Positions 1-8,101 of a stretch of DNA of 55,961 nucleotides are shown piece after piece. Within the stretch, counting starts at the first letter, position 1, and the number at the start of each line of letters is the position of its first letter. The notes under the pieces are model-generated. The model saw only the letters and a list, made by a program, of their open reading frames with translations. It was not told the DNA's origin and searched no databases. This stretch comes from Oscillospiraceae bacterium (lineage in GTDB: Bacteria > Bacillota > Clostridia > Oscillospirales > Oscillospiraceae): contig CADAHL010000017.1 of assembly GCA_902787755.1 (NCBI GenBank), positions 1 to 55,961 on the forward strand. The letters are read 5' to 3'. The translations under genes were made by a program, and so were the position numbers.

Positions 1-253
1 GGGCAAGCCCACCGACGAGATCGCGGCCGGCATTGAGATGGCCGTTGCCAAGCGCTGCTTCGTCATGGCCAAGAAGGCCGGCGCCACCGACTCCATCACA
101 CTGACCGGCGGCTGCGCCAAGAACGACGGTCTGAAGGAAGCCATCGAGCACGTTCTGAAGCTGAAGGTCGTCAACCTGAAGACCGACCCCCAGCTGATGG
201 GCGCTCTGGGTGCTGCCGAGTACGCCCGCCAGAAGGGCCTGGCCAAGAAGTAA
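1..253 (+). CDS. 2-hydroxyacyl-CoA dehydratase activase (BcrAD/BadFG ATPase family), C-terminal part
   Basis: The open frame enters from the left edge (reading from base 2) and ends at 253, so only about the last 83 residues are present. The visible part has the ASKHA-fold end typical of the BcrAD/BadFG activases: LTGGCAKNDGL (the glycine-rich adenosine-site motif), then a helix and LMGALGAAEYAR. In the family this homodimeric [4Fe-4S] ATPase injects an electron into 2-hydroxyacyl-CoA dehydratases or benzoyl-CoA-reductase-like enzymes. The catalytic cysteines lie upstream of the window, so the substrate class cannot be seen. It is followed at short distance by two genes on the same strand, so this is probably the first visible gene of an operon. 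Confidence 0.85.
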   Translation, partial: GKPTDEIAAGIEMAVAKRCFVMAKKAGATDSITLTGGCAKNDGLKEAIEHVLKLKVVNLKTDPQLMGALGAAEYARQKGLAKK

Positions 254-300
254 GGCGGTCTGCCGAATTACTCCAGATTTGAAAGGAGCCATTTCTGAAA

Positions 301-465
301 ATGAAGTTTTTTAAGGTGCTTTGGAAGATCTGCAAGGCCCTCCTGCTCGTGATCGGCGTGCTGTTCGTCGTCTACTTCTGGAACCTGGATCAGAAGGTCC
401 TGGGCTGGGCCTACCAGCAGGTCAACGCAATGTTTGACCGCAAGAAGGTCGACCTGGTGTTCTAA
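301..465 (+). CDS. Small single-span membrane protein (54 aa), unknown function
   Basis: A short frame with a good Shine-Dalgarno (AAAGGAG about 10 bases upstream) starts MKFFKVLWKICKALLLVIGV and has one hydrophobic span at about residues 8-25, followed by a short charged tail ending KKVDLVF. It sits between the activase and the acetyl-CoA-synthase-like gene with gaps of 47 and 3 bases, which supports it being translated as part of the operon. No family is recognised. The codon use and conserved spacing make it a better gene than a chance frame, but there is no homology evidence. Confidence 0.6.
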   Translation: MKFFKVLWKICKALLLVIGVLFVVYFWNLDQKVLGWAYQQVNAMFDRKKVDLVF

Positions 466-468
466 GCT

Positions 469-1209
469 ATGGAGCTGTTCAATTCCCTGATCAAGGAGAC
501 CCAATCCCTGCTTTCCAAGGGCAGCCCCAAGGCCTGGGACTATGCCGAGCGGGACTGCTGGAAGGATATCGGCTCCAGCGAGCTGGTGCTCCAGAAGGAC
601 GCGGCCTACGAGCTGGGCGCCTCCGGCCGGGGCTCGGCCAACTATGTGCTCTTTACCTCCTCCCCGGAGCTGGTGAACAAGGATCAGGTCCTGCTCTACG
701 GCCCGGATCTGAAGGAGATCCGGGGCGAGGTGGACTTCGCCCGCATCGTGCTGCTGCGGGTGGGCGTGCTGGCGGACGACGATGAGAGCGTCTACCGCAT
801 CCTCAAGGACATCGAGTTTGCCAAGTACCACGTGTACCCCGAGGGCTACATGGTCCGCATGTCCCCCGAGAATTACCGGGAGCAGGTGCGCGTCAGCAAG
901 CAGGCCGTCCGCAAGGGCATCAATTTCCGGGCCATCGGCGCCAGCTACATCAAGGCCTACAAGAAGGATCCCAACGTCCTCAACGCCACGGTGATCTTCG
1001 TCACCGCCCCCGGCTTTGACTACAACGCCATGAAGGACCTGGCCAAGAAGTCCAGCGAGGCCACCAACACCCTGACCCATATTCTGGAGGGCCTGCCCAC
1101 CGACTGCTCGGTGTGCGCGCTGAAGGATATCTGCGACGAGGTGGAGGGTATGAAAGAACTGCACTTCGGCGTGGGCGACAAGGGTACCGACAAGGGCCAC
1201 AAACACTGA
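469..1209 (+). CDS. Acetyl-CoA synthase/CODH beta-subunit-like protein (stand-alone A2-like domain)
   Basis: A 246-residue soluble protein. The segment VRVSKQAVRKGINFRAIG followed by SYIKAYKKDPNVLNATVIF resembles the A2 domain of acetyl-CoA synthase (R-I-S-K-E-A-F-A-K-G, H-L-G, Y-A-K-F-K, V-T-I-Y). After it comes CSVCALKDICDE, parallel to the Cys cluster that follows A2 in ACS. The A1 (CO tunnel) and A3 (Ni-binding) parts of ACS are absent, so it cannot be a complete synthase. Its start lies 3 bases after the small membrane gene, suggesting translational coupling, and the activase upstream suggests a role in CoA-ester or iron-sulfur electron transfer chemistry. The family call is by remembered sequence similarity; the function is open. 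Confidence 0.55.
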   Translation: MELFNSLIKETQSLLSKGSPKAWDYAERDCWKDIGSSELVLQKDAAYELGASGRGSANYVLFTSSPELVNKDQVLLYGPDLKEIRGEVDFARIVLLRVGVLADDDESVYRILKDIEFAKYHVYPEGYMVRMSPENYREQVRVSKQAVRKGINFRAIGASYIKAYKKDPNVLNATVIFVTAPGFDYNAMKDLAKKSSEATNTLTHILEGLPTDCSVCALKDICDEVEGMKELHFGVGDKGTDKGHKH

Positions 1210-1221
1210 AAAACCCAACGA

Positions 1222-1259
1222 AAAAGGCTGTGGAGACATTGTTTCCACAGCCTTTTTTT
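1222..1259 (+). terminator. Intrinsic terminator after the activase operon
   Basis: Inverted repeat AAAAGGCTGTGGA / TCCACAGCCTTTT with a 9-base loop, ending in a run of seven T. It lies 13 bases after the stop codon at 1209. Confidence 0.9.
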
Positions 1260-1260
1260 G

Positions 1261-1372
1261 TGAAAAGGGAAGAGAGAAAAGGGAAGAGTGAAAAGTGAAG
1301 AGTGAAGAGAGAAAAGGGAAGAGAGATAACGAAAAGTCGGGCGCCAGCCCCTACAGTCGTATTGGCTCCTGT
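1261..1372. repeat. Degenerate intergenic repeat: purine-rich arm of element A plus half of element B
   Basis: Bases 1261-1328 are almost pure A/G and repeat units such as GGGAAGAGAGAAAA and GTGAAGAGTGAAGAG. The same purine arm starts the copies at 26738, 43628, 47038 and 55376, but here no cloverleaf core or right arm follows. Bases 1344-1372 hold GGGCGCCAGCCCCTACA, a half copy of the inverted repeat seen complete at 20725-20787. Confidence 0.6.
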
Positions 1373-1427
1373 GCCGCATCACCCGATTGCCGTCTGTTTT
1401 GGGATGGCGCTTTTCGTCGCCCGGCCT

Positions 1428-2087
1428 TCACTCCCGCTTTCTGGCCAGGGTGAGGCCGGTGACCGAAGCGGCGCCGGCGGCGCGCAGGGTCTTGGCGCAT
1501 TCCGACAGGGTGGAGCCGGTGGTCACGATGTCGTCCACCAGCAGGATCCGCTTTCCCCGGACCCCCTCCGGCTCCGGGACCTGATAGGCTCCGGCAATGT
1601 TGGAACGACGCTTTTGGGCGTTCCCGGTGACTGATTGCGCCCGGGTATGGCGGCACTTGCGCAGCAGCTTTTCCACCGGCAATCCGAGCCGGGACCCCAG
1701 CTCCCGGGCCAGCAGCTCCGCCTGGTCATAGCCCCGGTGACGCAGCCGCCTCCGACTCAGCGGGACCCAGGCGATGCAGTCCCAGACGCCGGGATGCTCT
1801 TTGAGACAGTCGGCCAGAAGCTCCCCGTAGACGGAGGCATAGCCGGGCTGCCCGCCAAATTTATAGCGCAGCAGGGACGCCCGGACGCTGCCCTCGTAGT
1901 ACAGCTGGGACAGACAGCGGTTCAGGTGGGCAAGGCTCTGCTCCGCGGCGGGCCCGGGGGCATAAGGCAGGGCCTTCCGGCAGCCTTTGCAGAAGCGGAC
2001 GCCCTTGCCCCTCCATCGGTGACAGAACACGCAGCGGCTGGGGAAGAAGAACTCCAGGATTTCGTCTCGGATCCGTTGCAAATTCAC
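1428..2087 (-). CDS. ComF family phosphoribosyltransferase-like protein
   Basis: 219 residues. The N-terminus carries a CxxC-type zinc cluster (CVFCHRWRGKGVRFCKGC), and the C-terminus the PRPP-binding loop of type I phosphoribosyltransferases, ILLVDDIVTTGSTL. This is the standard ComF layout; in Bacillus ComFC is needed for uptake of transforming DNA, and many non-competent Clostridia also keep it. The chosen start is GTG at 2085-2087, preceded by AAAGGCGGG. It is the last gene of a three-gene minus-strand unit after ChbG and YfhO, 29 bases behind YfhO. No other competence genes are in the window, so a competence role is not implied here. Confidence 0.85.
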   Translation of the reverse strand: MNLQRIRDEILEFFFPSRCVFCHRWRGKGVRFCKGCRKALPYAPGPAAEQSLAHLNRCLSQLYYEGSVRASLLRYKFGGQPGYASVYGELLADCLKEHPGVWDCIAWVPLSRRRLRHRGYDQAELLARELGSRLGLPVEKLLRKCRHTRAQSVTGNAQKRRSNIAGAYQVPEPEGVRGKRILLVDDIVTTGSTLSECAKTLRAAGAASVTGLTLARKRE

Positions 2088-2116
2088 GGCAAAACCCGCC
2101 TTTCTGCCCGGATACT

Positions 2117-4846
2117 TCAGACTGAGGCCGCTCTGCGGCGGCGGAGGGAGACCAGCCCAAGACCCAGCGTCGCCAGCAGGCTCACCAGGCTGACCGCCGC
2201 GCCGACCCTCAGACCCGGCGGGGTGTACCGCAGACTGACCTGGTGGGTCCCCGGCTCCAGGGATACGGCCAGGAACAACCCCAGCGCATCCTGCGGCCGG
2301 GCGGGGGTCCCGTCCACCAGCAGCTCCCAGCCCTCCTCGTTGGGCAGGCTGAACACCAGCACCGGGGCCTCCGGGCGGATCTCCACCCGGGCTTCGTACC
2401 GGGAATCCCGGGGGCTTTCCAGGGCTACCGGATCCGCCGTCAGGGCCTGATAGGTCTGTTCCAGACCGGGGGAACTTTCATAGAACAGCGCGGGCTGCAG
2501 GGCTTCCCGGGAGGGCGGCTCGGGATAATCCAGCTCCAGAACCAGACGGTCCCCGGGCGCAAAGCTGCCCAGGTGCCGCAGAACCTGAGAATAGAGGGAC
2601 AGATCCGCCGGAACCGGCTGACCGTTGCAGCGCAGCCGGAGACCGCCAGGCGCGGCCTGACCCAGCTGCAGGTATAGGGGATCGGTCCCGGTGATCTCCA
2701 GGGACAGCTCCAGCGTGTCCTCGTCCAGCCACCGCAGGGAGGCTTCGGCGGGAGTGAAGAGGGGCTGGGACCCGGGGGACAGGATCTCATAGATCCGGTT
2801 CAGGTTGTCGGCGGGAGAATCGGTCCAGACCGGGGCGTCCAGGACCTCCGCCGGGGCGGTATAGGCCCAGGGCAGGGCCCAGGGGTTCCGATAGAAGCCG
2901 TCCTCCTCCGGCAGATAGCCGGGCAGGGGATCGGCGAGAGTGTAGCGCACGCCCAGAAGCGTGTCGGCGGCCCGGCTGGAGCCCTGCTCGCCGTTGGCCC
3001 AGTACTCGTCCCGGACCTCGATGCCGATGGCCTTCATCAGGTCCAGGGTCTTCTGTTTCTCGGCGGAGCTGTAGTGGGTCACACCCCGATAATGCAGCAG
3101 CATGGGGTCGTTGTAGTTGAGCAGGATCCGCGCCTTGCGCACCCGCCACAGCTCCGGATCCCGCTGAGCCAGGCGCTGGAAGGACTGACGGTCCTCCCGG
3201 TAAAGAGCGGCGAAGCGGGCGGCGTCCACATGGTCCTCGGTTTCGCAGGCGAAGGCCAGCCAGACGGAGAAGAGCATGGCCGCCAGATGAACCGCCAGCA
3301 GCAGAACCGGACGACGGGTACGGCGGCTCAGCAGCAGACCGGCGCACAGCAGCAGCCACAGCAGGGTGGGAAGGTACATCCAGGGCTTGATGATCACCGG
3401 GTGGCTCAGCCAGGTGCCGCCCAGGCAGCCGAGCAGCAGCGCCGCCGGGAGCAGCAGATCCCGGGGCCGGGCGGAATCCAGCACCTCCAGGGCTCGGGCC
3501 GCCATCAGCACCAGGAAGAAGCAGATCACAAAGGAATAGCGGTAGTTGAAGAGATTGTTTTTTTCAAAGCCGTGCCAGGCCAGGTTGGGCAGATACAGCA
3601 GGGTGGACAGCACCAGCACCAGCAGCATCAGGCCGTTCAGCTTCCGCTCCCGGGCCGGGATGGCGGGATTGAGCAGGCCGGACAGGGCCAGGAGCAGGGT
3701 CAGCTGCCCCACGTAAACATTGGGACTTCCGGACAGCACCTCCCAGTAGAAGGTCACGCCGAAGGACAGCTTGGCGGGCAGCCGGTTGAGCATCAGGCTC
3801 ATCTCGTTGTACATCACGAAGCGCTCGGCCGTGAAATACCACAGGGCCAGGGCGGCCAGGGGGATCAGCGCCGCCGCCCAGCGCAGAGGCGCCCGGCCTT
3901 TTTTCGAGAACAGGCCCCAGAGAAAGCTCAGGCTCAGCAGCCCGGCCAGCAGCGCCAGCGCCGCCAGTGTGGGCAGCACCAGCCGGTTATAGTCCTCCAG
4001 CGACCGGCCGGGGAGCAGATGACGCAGCACGTACAGGGCCGCCGGGTAGCTGTACTCCCTGACGTAGCCCAGGAAGGAGATCTGCACGCCGCCGCTCAGA
4101 CCCTTGAGGCCGGGCAGGAGCAGCACGGCGGAGAGCCCCGCCGCCAGCAGGGAGCAGGCACAGAACAGGCCCACCCGCTTCCAGGGCAGGTCCCGGAGGG
4201 AGGGCAGGTCCCGGCACAGCAGGTAAACAAAGTACAGCGCCGTGAAGATGCACAGCATGAAGGCGGTGTAGAAGCAGGAGACGATGGCCAGGGTCAGGCT
4301 GACCAGGTACAGCAGCCATTTCCCCTCCCGCAGCAGCCGCTCCAGGCCCAGGATCACCAGGGGCAGGAGCAGCACCGTGTCCAGCCACATGACGCACCAG
4401 CCGTAGCTGAGGTTATAGCCGCACAGGGCGTAGGCGGTGGCGCACAGCAGGATCAGGGCGCCGCTCAGCTCCCGCCGGCGCAGGAACAGGGCCATGGTCA
4501 GGCCGCACAGCCCCAGCTTCCCTATGATCAGCAGATCCAGGGCCAGGGGCAGCTTCTCCCCGGGGAACAGCAGCATCAGCAGCTGCAGGGGGCTGGACAG
4601 GTAATAGGCGAACAGGCCGAACACCGAGCCGCCCAGCACCTTCTCGGTGCTGTAGAGAAAATCCGCGCCCCGGAAGAACAGATCCTGATAGAAGGCGTAG
4701 TAGCTCAGATACTGGGCCTGGGCGTCGTAGACAGCCAGGGAGCCGGAGCCGAAGGGGGCCAGCCCCAGAACGGCGCAGGCCGCCAGCGCCAGCAGCACCG
4801 GCAGCAGGAAGGCGGCGGCCAGCAGGGGAAGCTCTTGCTTCTTCAT
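2117..4846 (-). CDS. YfhO family multi-spanning membrane protein
   Basis: 909 residues. A start-proximal span is followed by the YfhO signature region (AQYLSYYAFYQDLFFRG and KVLGGSVFGLFAYYLSSP), then about a dozen further hydrophobic spans to about residue 545, and an extracytoplasmic C-terminal domain with a last span near residues 880-900. This GT-C-like architecture belongs to YfhO proteins, which in other Firmicutes take part in glycosylation of cell-envelope polymers such as lipoteichoic acid using lipid-linked sugars. The start codon overlaps the stop of the upstream deacetylase gene as ATGA (4843-4846), implying translational coupling and a shared envelope-carbohydrate role. The exact acceptor cannot be read from sequence. 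Confidence 0.85.
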   Translation of the reverse strand: MKKQELPLLAAAFLLPVLLALAACAVLGLAPFGSGSLAVYDAQAQYLSYYAFYQDLFFRGADFLYSTEKVLGGSVFGLFAYYLSSPLQLLMLLFPGEKLPLALDLLIIGKLGLCGLTMALFLRRRELSGALILLCATAYALCGYNLSYGWCVMWLDTVLLLPLVILGLERLLREGKWLLYLVSLTLAIVSCFYTAFMLCIFTALYFVYLLCRDLPSLRDLPWKRVGLFCACSLLAAGLSAVLLLPGLKGLSGGVQISFLGYVREYSYPAALYVLRHLLPGRSLEDYNRLVLPTLAALALLAGLLSLSFLWGLFSKKGRAPLRWAAALIPLAALALWYFTAERFVMYNEMSLMLNRLPAKLSFGVTFYWEVLSGSPNVYVGQLTLLLALSGLLNPAIPARERKLNGLMLLVLVLSTLLYLPNLAWHGFEKNNLFNYRYSFVICFFLVLMAARALEVLDSARPRDLLLPAALLLGCLGGTWLSHPVIIKPWMYLPTLLWLLLCAGLLLSRRTRRPVLLLAVHLAAMLFSVWLAFACETEDHVDAARFAALYREDRQSFQRLAQRDPELWRVRKARILLNYNDPMLLHYRGVTHYSSAEKQKTLDLMKAIGIEVRDEYWANGEQGSSRAADTLLGVRYTLADPLPGYLPEEDGFYRNPWALPWAYTAPAEVLDAPVWTDSPADNLNRIYEILSPGSQPLFTPAEASLRWLDEDTLELSLEITGTDPLYLQLGQAAPGGLRLRCNGQPVPADLSLYSQVLRHLGSFAPGDRLVLELDYPEPPSREALQPALFYESSPGLEQTYQALTADPVALESPRDSRYEARVEIRPEAPVLVFSLPNEEGWELLVDGTPARPQDALGLFLAVSLEPGTHQVSLRYTPPGLRVGAAVSLVSLLATLGLGLVSLRRRRAASV

Positions 4847-5727
4847 GCCCGATCCTCCTTCAGCCGTCGCAGGGCCTGTCCCTCCTCATCCCGACAGGGG
4901 CTGGTGAGAAAGCGCACGTCGTCCCGGTTGGTGAGCTTTTCCACATCCTCCGGCTCATAGACCGCGCCGGGGTGGGCCAGCAGCTCCAGGTCCCAGCCCC
5001 TGTTCTCCGCCAGACGCCGGGCGTCGGGCAGCAGGGCCCGGAATTTTGCATAGCCGAAGTTGCCGGAGAACAGAACGCCCAGGAACAGGGACTGTTTCAT
5101 CCGCGCCAGGGCCTGCCCGTGCCGGCGGCGGTCCCGGCGGCAGAGAATCCGCAGCAGGGCGGTCTTGACGATGTTGATGGGATGGAAGGGAAACAGGGCG
5201 GGCAGATGGCGGAAAAACAGCCCCACCGGCTCCGCGGGCATGCGGATGTACTCCACCGGAAGCTCCTCCTCCCGGATCACGTCCATCAGCGCGTCAAAGA
5301 CCACGGGGACCATGTGCCAGTGGGCGTGACCGTCCAGGCGCAGGGGCGCGCCCTGGGCCTGCAGATAGGGCAGCAGGGCGTGGATCTGGGCGCTGAGCTC
5401 CCGCTTCAGCTGCTGCCGGTACTGCCCGTACTTCCCGGTGAGGGGGGCCAGCAGCAGGGAGGAGAAGGAGACCCGGAACACGCCCTCGCCGTCCACCAGC
5501 AGGGGAAGCTGCTCCGGGGGACAAAGGCTCCTGCCCTCCATCAGATTCAGATGGATCGTCAGGCGCAGCTCCCGGGCCACCGGGTCCAGCTGCTCCAGGC
5601 AGCGCTGCAGATCCGGGCTGTTGGGGAAGATGCTGACGGCGTTGAGCACGCCCTCCTCCCGACAGCGCAGGATCCGCCGGCTCTGCTCGGGAAACAGGCC
5701 GTAGTCGTCCGCGTGAAATTCGATCAT
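4843..5727 (-). CDS. ChbG/HpnK (YdjC-like) family carbohydrate deacetylase
   Basis: 294 residues from the ATG at 5725-5727, chosen because MIEFHADDYGL is the canonical family N-terminus and AAAAAGGA lies just upstream. HADDYG supplies the metal-binding/catalytic aspartates; HLNLMEGRSL and LDGHAHWHMVP give the histidine ligands of this polysaccharide-deacetylase-like fold. The family removes N-acetyl groups from chitooligosaccharides or from hopanoid/glycolipid precursors. It heads an operon with YfhO and ComF. The pairing with YfhO suggests an envelope glycan or glycolipid as substrate rather than chitobiose; this is inference from position only. Confidence 0.85.
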   Translation of the reverse strand: MIEFHADDYGLFPEQSRRILRCREEGVLNAVSIFPNSPDLQRCLEQLDPVARELRLTIHLNLMEGRSLCPPEQLPLLVDGEGVFRVSFSSLLLAPLTGKYGQYRQQLKRELSAQIHALLPYLQAQGAPLRLDGHAHWHMVPVVFDALMDVIREEELPVEYIRMPAEPVGLFFRHLPALFPFHPINIVKTALLRILCRRDRRRHGQALARMKQSLFLGVLFSGNFGYAKFRALLPDARRLAENRGWDLELLAHPGAVYEPEDVEKLTNRDDVRFLTSPCRDEEGQALRRLKEDRA

Positions 5728-5782
5728 AGTACCGATCCTTTTTCCTCTCTTTAGTGCCGATGATGTGCAGAACAAAAATGAA

Positions 5783-6091
5783 TTACAGTTTTTTGACAGA
5801 CTTCAAAATTTCCTTAGCCACTTCGTGCTGTTTGGGAGTCATGCTCATCCAGAGATCGGTGATTTCCCTCAGCTCCGGGGTAACTTCAATGGAATCGCCC
5901 TCGGAGAAAAACTCGGAGAGAGTGACACCAAGACCACGGCATATGATCTCAAGGGTTCCGATCGTTGGCACCGTCCCTCTTCGGAAAATATTACCTATGG
6001 TCGCCTCAGGCAAATGGCATTCTTTTGAGAGCCGATAAGTTGACCAGCCTCGTTCATCGATCAGTTGCTGGAGTTTGTTGATTACGTCCAT
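5783..6091 (-). CDS. XRE family helix-turn-helix transcriptional regulator
   Basis: 102 residues starting at the ATG at 6089-6091 (preceded by AGGTGGTG); longer in-frame starts lack a ribosome site. The N-terminal 65 residues form a Cro/CI-type helix-turn-helix: INKLQQLIDERGWSTYRLSK, then LPEATIGNIFRRGTVPTI and a stabilising helix. The C-terminal 35 residues (WMSMTPKQHEVAKEILKSV) form a helix that may dimerise. The DNA here is clearly richer in A and T than its neighbours, which suggests later acquisition. It lies 55 bases upstream of the deacetylase operon on the same strand and could regulate it, or be autoregulatory; no operator was recognised. Confidence 0.85.
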   Translation of the reverse strand: MDVINKLQQLIDERGWSTYRLSKECHLPEATIGNIFRRGTVPTIGTLEIICRGLGVTLSEFFSEGDSIEVTPELREITDLWMSMTPKQHEVAKEILKSVKKL

Positions 6092-6295
6092 TGCATCACC
6101 ACCTGTCTGAATGGATTTTACCCTCCAGATGAGACGGTGCATACTTTAGATATGTTGTCGAATACCTCTCAAATGAGCGGAAAAAGAATACTGCCGAACC
6201 GTCCTGGCCTGTCAGGAAACGCCGCACTGCATTTGTCCCCGGCAATTTCCACCGTTTGCAGCGCTTTTTTCCGTGGCAGATCCGTGCACTTGTGT

Positions 6296-6323
6296 TATAA
6301 TGAATGAAAAAAACCACAGGAGG
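6296..6323 (+). promoter_or_regulatory. proC promoter -10 box and ribosome-binding site
   Basis: A consensus TATAAT lies at 6296-6301, with no clear -35 box at the usual distance. The Shine-Dalgarno AGGAGG at about 6318-6323 precedes the ATG at 6332. Confidence 0.6.
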
Positions 6324-6331
6324 GCGATACA

Positions 6332-7120
6332 ATGATCACCGTTGGTCTGATCGGAACAGGAAACATGGGCTCCGCGGTGGCCCGGGCCATGGCCAACAGC
6401 GGGGAGGAGCTGCGCTTCCTCTTCGCCAACCGCAGCCCGGAGAAGGCACAGCGGCTGGCGGAAGAGCTGGGCGGTGAGATCGTGGACAACCGGGAGGCGG
6501 TCCGGCGCGCCGACTGGCTGGTGATCGGCGTCAAGCCCCAACTGCTTGCGGGCATGCTGGACGGCATCCGGGAGGAGCTGGAGCGCCGGGAGAGGCGGCA
6601 GGTGATCGTCTCCATGGTGGCGGGCCGGGATCTGAAGACCCTGGCGGAGCTGCTGGGGGAGGGGCCCATCATCCGGATCCTGCCCAATATTCCCCTGGCG
6701 GTGGGCGGCGGCGTGACCATGTACGACTGCTCTCCCCAGGTGAGCGGGGAGGAGGAAGCGCTGCTGCGGCGGCTGCTGGGCTCCTCCGGGCTGCTGACCC
6801 GGCTGGAGGAGAGGCTGATGGAGGCGGCCAACGGCGTTACCGGCTGCGGCCCGGCCTTCGCGGCTATGTTCGTGGAGGCCCTGGCCGACGGGGCGGTGGC
6901 CTGCGGGCTGCCCCGGGCTCTGGCTCTGGGATTTGCCGCCCAGATGCTCAAGGGCAGCGCCCAGCTTCTGCTGGATACCGGGGATCACCCGGGCACCCTG
7001 AAGGATCGGGTCTGCTCCCCGGCGGGCAGCACCATCCAGGGCGTGCGGAAGCTGGAGGAGAGCGGCTTCCGGGCCGCGGTGATGGACGCCGTCATCGCCA
7101 CCTACGAGAAAAAGCTGTGA
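6332..7120 (+). CDS. proC: Pyrroline-5-carboxylate reductase
   Basis: 262 residues, normal family length. The N-terminal Rossmann fold starts VGLIGTGNMGSAVARAM (NAD(P)-binding GxGxMG), followed by VIGVKPQ and RILPNIP; the C-terminal dimerisation half has the ProC signature ANGVTGCGPAF and DRVCSPAGSTIQGV. It catalyses the last step of proline synthesis, reduction of pyrroline-5-carboxylate with NAD(P)H, in the cytoplasm. It stands alone with its own promoter and ends at a strong bidirectional hairpin, so it is a single-gene transcript. Confidence 0.96.
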   Translation: MITVGLIGTGNMGSAVARAMANSGEELRFLFANRSPEKAQRLAEELGGEIVDNREAVRRADWLVIGVKPQLLAGMLDGIREELERRERRQVIVSMVAGRDLKTLAELLGEGPIIRILPNIPLAVGGGVTMYDCSPQVSGEEEALLRRLLGSSGLLTRLEERLMEAANGVTGCGPAFAAMFVEALADGAVACGLPRALALGFAAQMLKGSAQLLLDTGDHPGTLKDRVCSPAGSTIQGVRKLEESGFRAAVMDAVIATYEKKL

Positions 7121-7130
7121 CTCAGGCAAA

Positions 7131-7176
7131 AAAACACGGGCCGAGGCTCCCGCATGGGGACCTCGGCCCGTGTTTA
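7131..7176. terminator. Bidirectional terminator between proC and the YbjQ-like gene
   Basis: Long inverted repeat ACACGGGCCGAGG / CCTCGGCCCGTGT flanked by an A run on the left and TTTATAT on the right. It serves both convergent genes. Confidence 0.85.
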
Positions 7177-7197
7177 TATTTACGATCTCCGGGAAAG

Positions 7198-7893
7198 TCA
7201 GCCCTCCGCCTGCTCCAGCTGATCCAGGAGCTTGCGGCAGAAGGGTTTGAACTGCTCGTCCGGCAGGGCGATCATTGTCTGGAGCAGGGGCAGGTTCAGC
7301 CGCTGGTCCAGCGCCTTCAGCCGGGCTTTGCCCCGGACGACAGAGACCAGGTTCAGCACGTAGCGCAGATCGTCCTTCAGAGACTCGCGCTGGTCGGCGT
7401 CAAAGCCGCTCAGGTCCGGCGCATCCGCACGCTGCATCATGACGTCGATCTCCTGGCGCAGCTGAGCCTGATGCTCCTCCCATTCCCGCCGATGGGCTTC
7501 CGCCTCCTCCAGCTGCCGGGCCTCCTGAACCCGCTGCTGTTCCAGCTGCCGCTCCAGCTCCCGCTGACGCCGGGCCCGAATCTCCGTGTACGCCTCCTCT
7601 GTGGCCAGCTTCACCGCCGTGCCGGTAACGCTGACGATCATATAGCCGTTGGATACGCCGCACAGGGTATGCTGCAGCCCCACAATGGCGTCGGCCCCTC
7701 GGGCCTCGGTCTTCATCTGACGGATGGCGGTCTGAAAAGCGTTGGAGACCATGGCGGACTGGCGGCTGTCCGACAGCCCCTCTCCGAAAGCACCGCCCAG
7801 CAGATAGGTGGCCGCGCCGCTGACGCTCCCCAGATAGTCCGTAATGACATAGCCCTCCACGTTGGGGGTGTTGGTGACAATGATATTGGACAT
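7198..7893 (-). CDS. YbjQ-like (PF01906-type) domain protein with coiled-coil tail
   Basis: 231 residues. Residues 1-105 match the YbjQ/UPF0145 family: VTNTPNVEGYVITDYLGSVSG, the IRQMKTEARGADAIVGL helix-strand and MIVSVTGTAVKL. These proteins form pentameric rings of unclear, possibly metal-related function. Residues 115-165 are a highly charged Glu/Arg/Gln-rich helix (repeated RQRELERQLEQQR pattern) that should form a coiled coil, and the last 60 residues form another helical segment. The tail is not part of the usual short YbjQ proteins, which are about 105 residues. The ATG at 7891-7893 has AAAGGAG upstream. Monocistronic. Confidence 0.75.
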   Translation of the reverse strand: MSNIIVTNTPNVEGYVITDYLGSVSGAATYLLGGAFGEGLSDSRQSAMVSNAFQTAIRQMKTEARGADAIVGLQHTLCGVSNGYMIVSVTGTAVKLATEEAYTEIRARRQRELERQLEQQRVQEARQLEEAEAHRREWEEHQAQLRQEIDVMMQRADAPDLSGFDADQRESLKDDLRYVLNLVSVVRGKARLKALDQRLNLPLLQTMIALPDEQFKPFCRKLLDQLEQAEG

Positions 7894-8010
7894 GAGCCTG
7901 CTCCTTTCTTTATCTCTCCCGGAACCATTGTAATGTTCCCGCCGGTTCCTGTCAATCCGCAGGTCCCCGCCGGGCAGGATTCCACGGTGAAAAAATTTTT
8001 CTCAACCCTA

Positions 8011-8039
8011 TTGACAAAGCTGTATTACTGTGATACTGT
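8011..8039 (+). promoter_or_regulatory. Promoter of the GntR-ABC operon
   Basis: TTGACA at 8011-8016 and an extended -10 (TGATACTGT, box TACTGT at 8034-8039) are separated by 17 bases. The -10 box lies inside the inverted-repeat operator that follows. Confidence 0.85.
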
Positions 8040-8086
8040 ATTAAGCGGTTAAGACAGTAACACAGTAATACACAGACAGTAACACA
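8022..8086 (+). promoter_or_regulatory. Operator: 22-bp imperfect inverted repeat with TACTGT half-sites (probable GntR autoregulation site)
   Basis: Left arm 8022-8043 (GTATTACTGTGATACTGT then ATTA) is matched by the reverse complement of 8050-8071 at 20 of 22 positions, around a 6-base spacer. Each arm contains two direct TACTGT units, and a further ACAGTAACAC unit lies at 8076-8085 just before the ribosome-binding site. The left arm covers the -10 box, so a bound dimer of the GntR protein encoded directly downstream would block transcription. Binding is inferred, not shown. Confidence 0.75.
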
Positions 8087-8101
8087 CAGGAGGTGGCCGT
8101 C

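Noticed and set aside
2117-4960. Long plus-strand open frame opposite the YfhO gene (about 630 codons)
   Set aside because: It is Gln/Gly/His-rich, has no family similarity, and mirrors the third-position GC bias of the real minus-strand gene.
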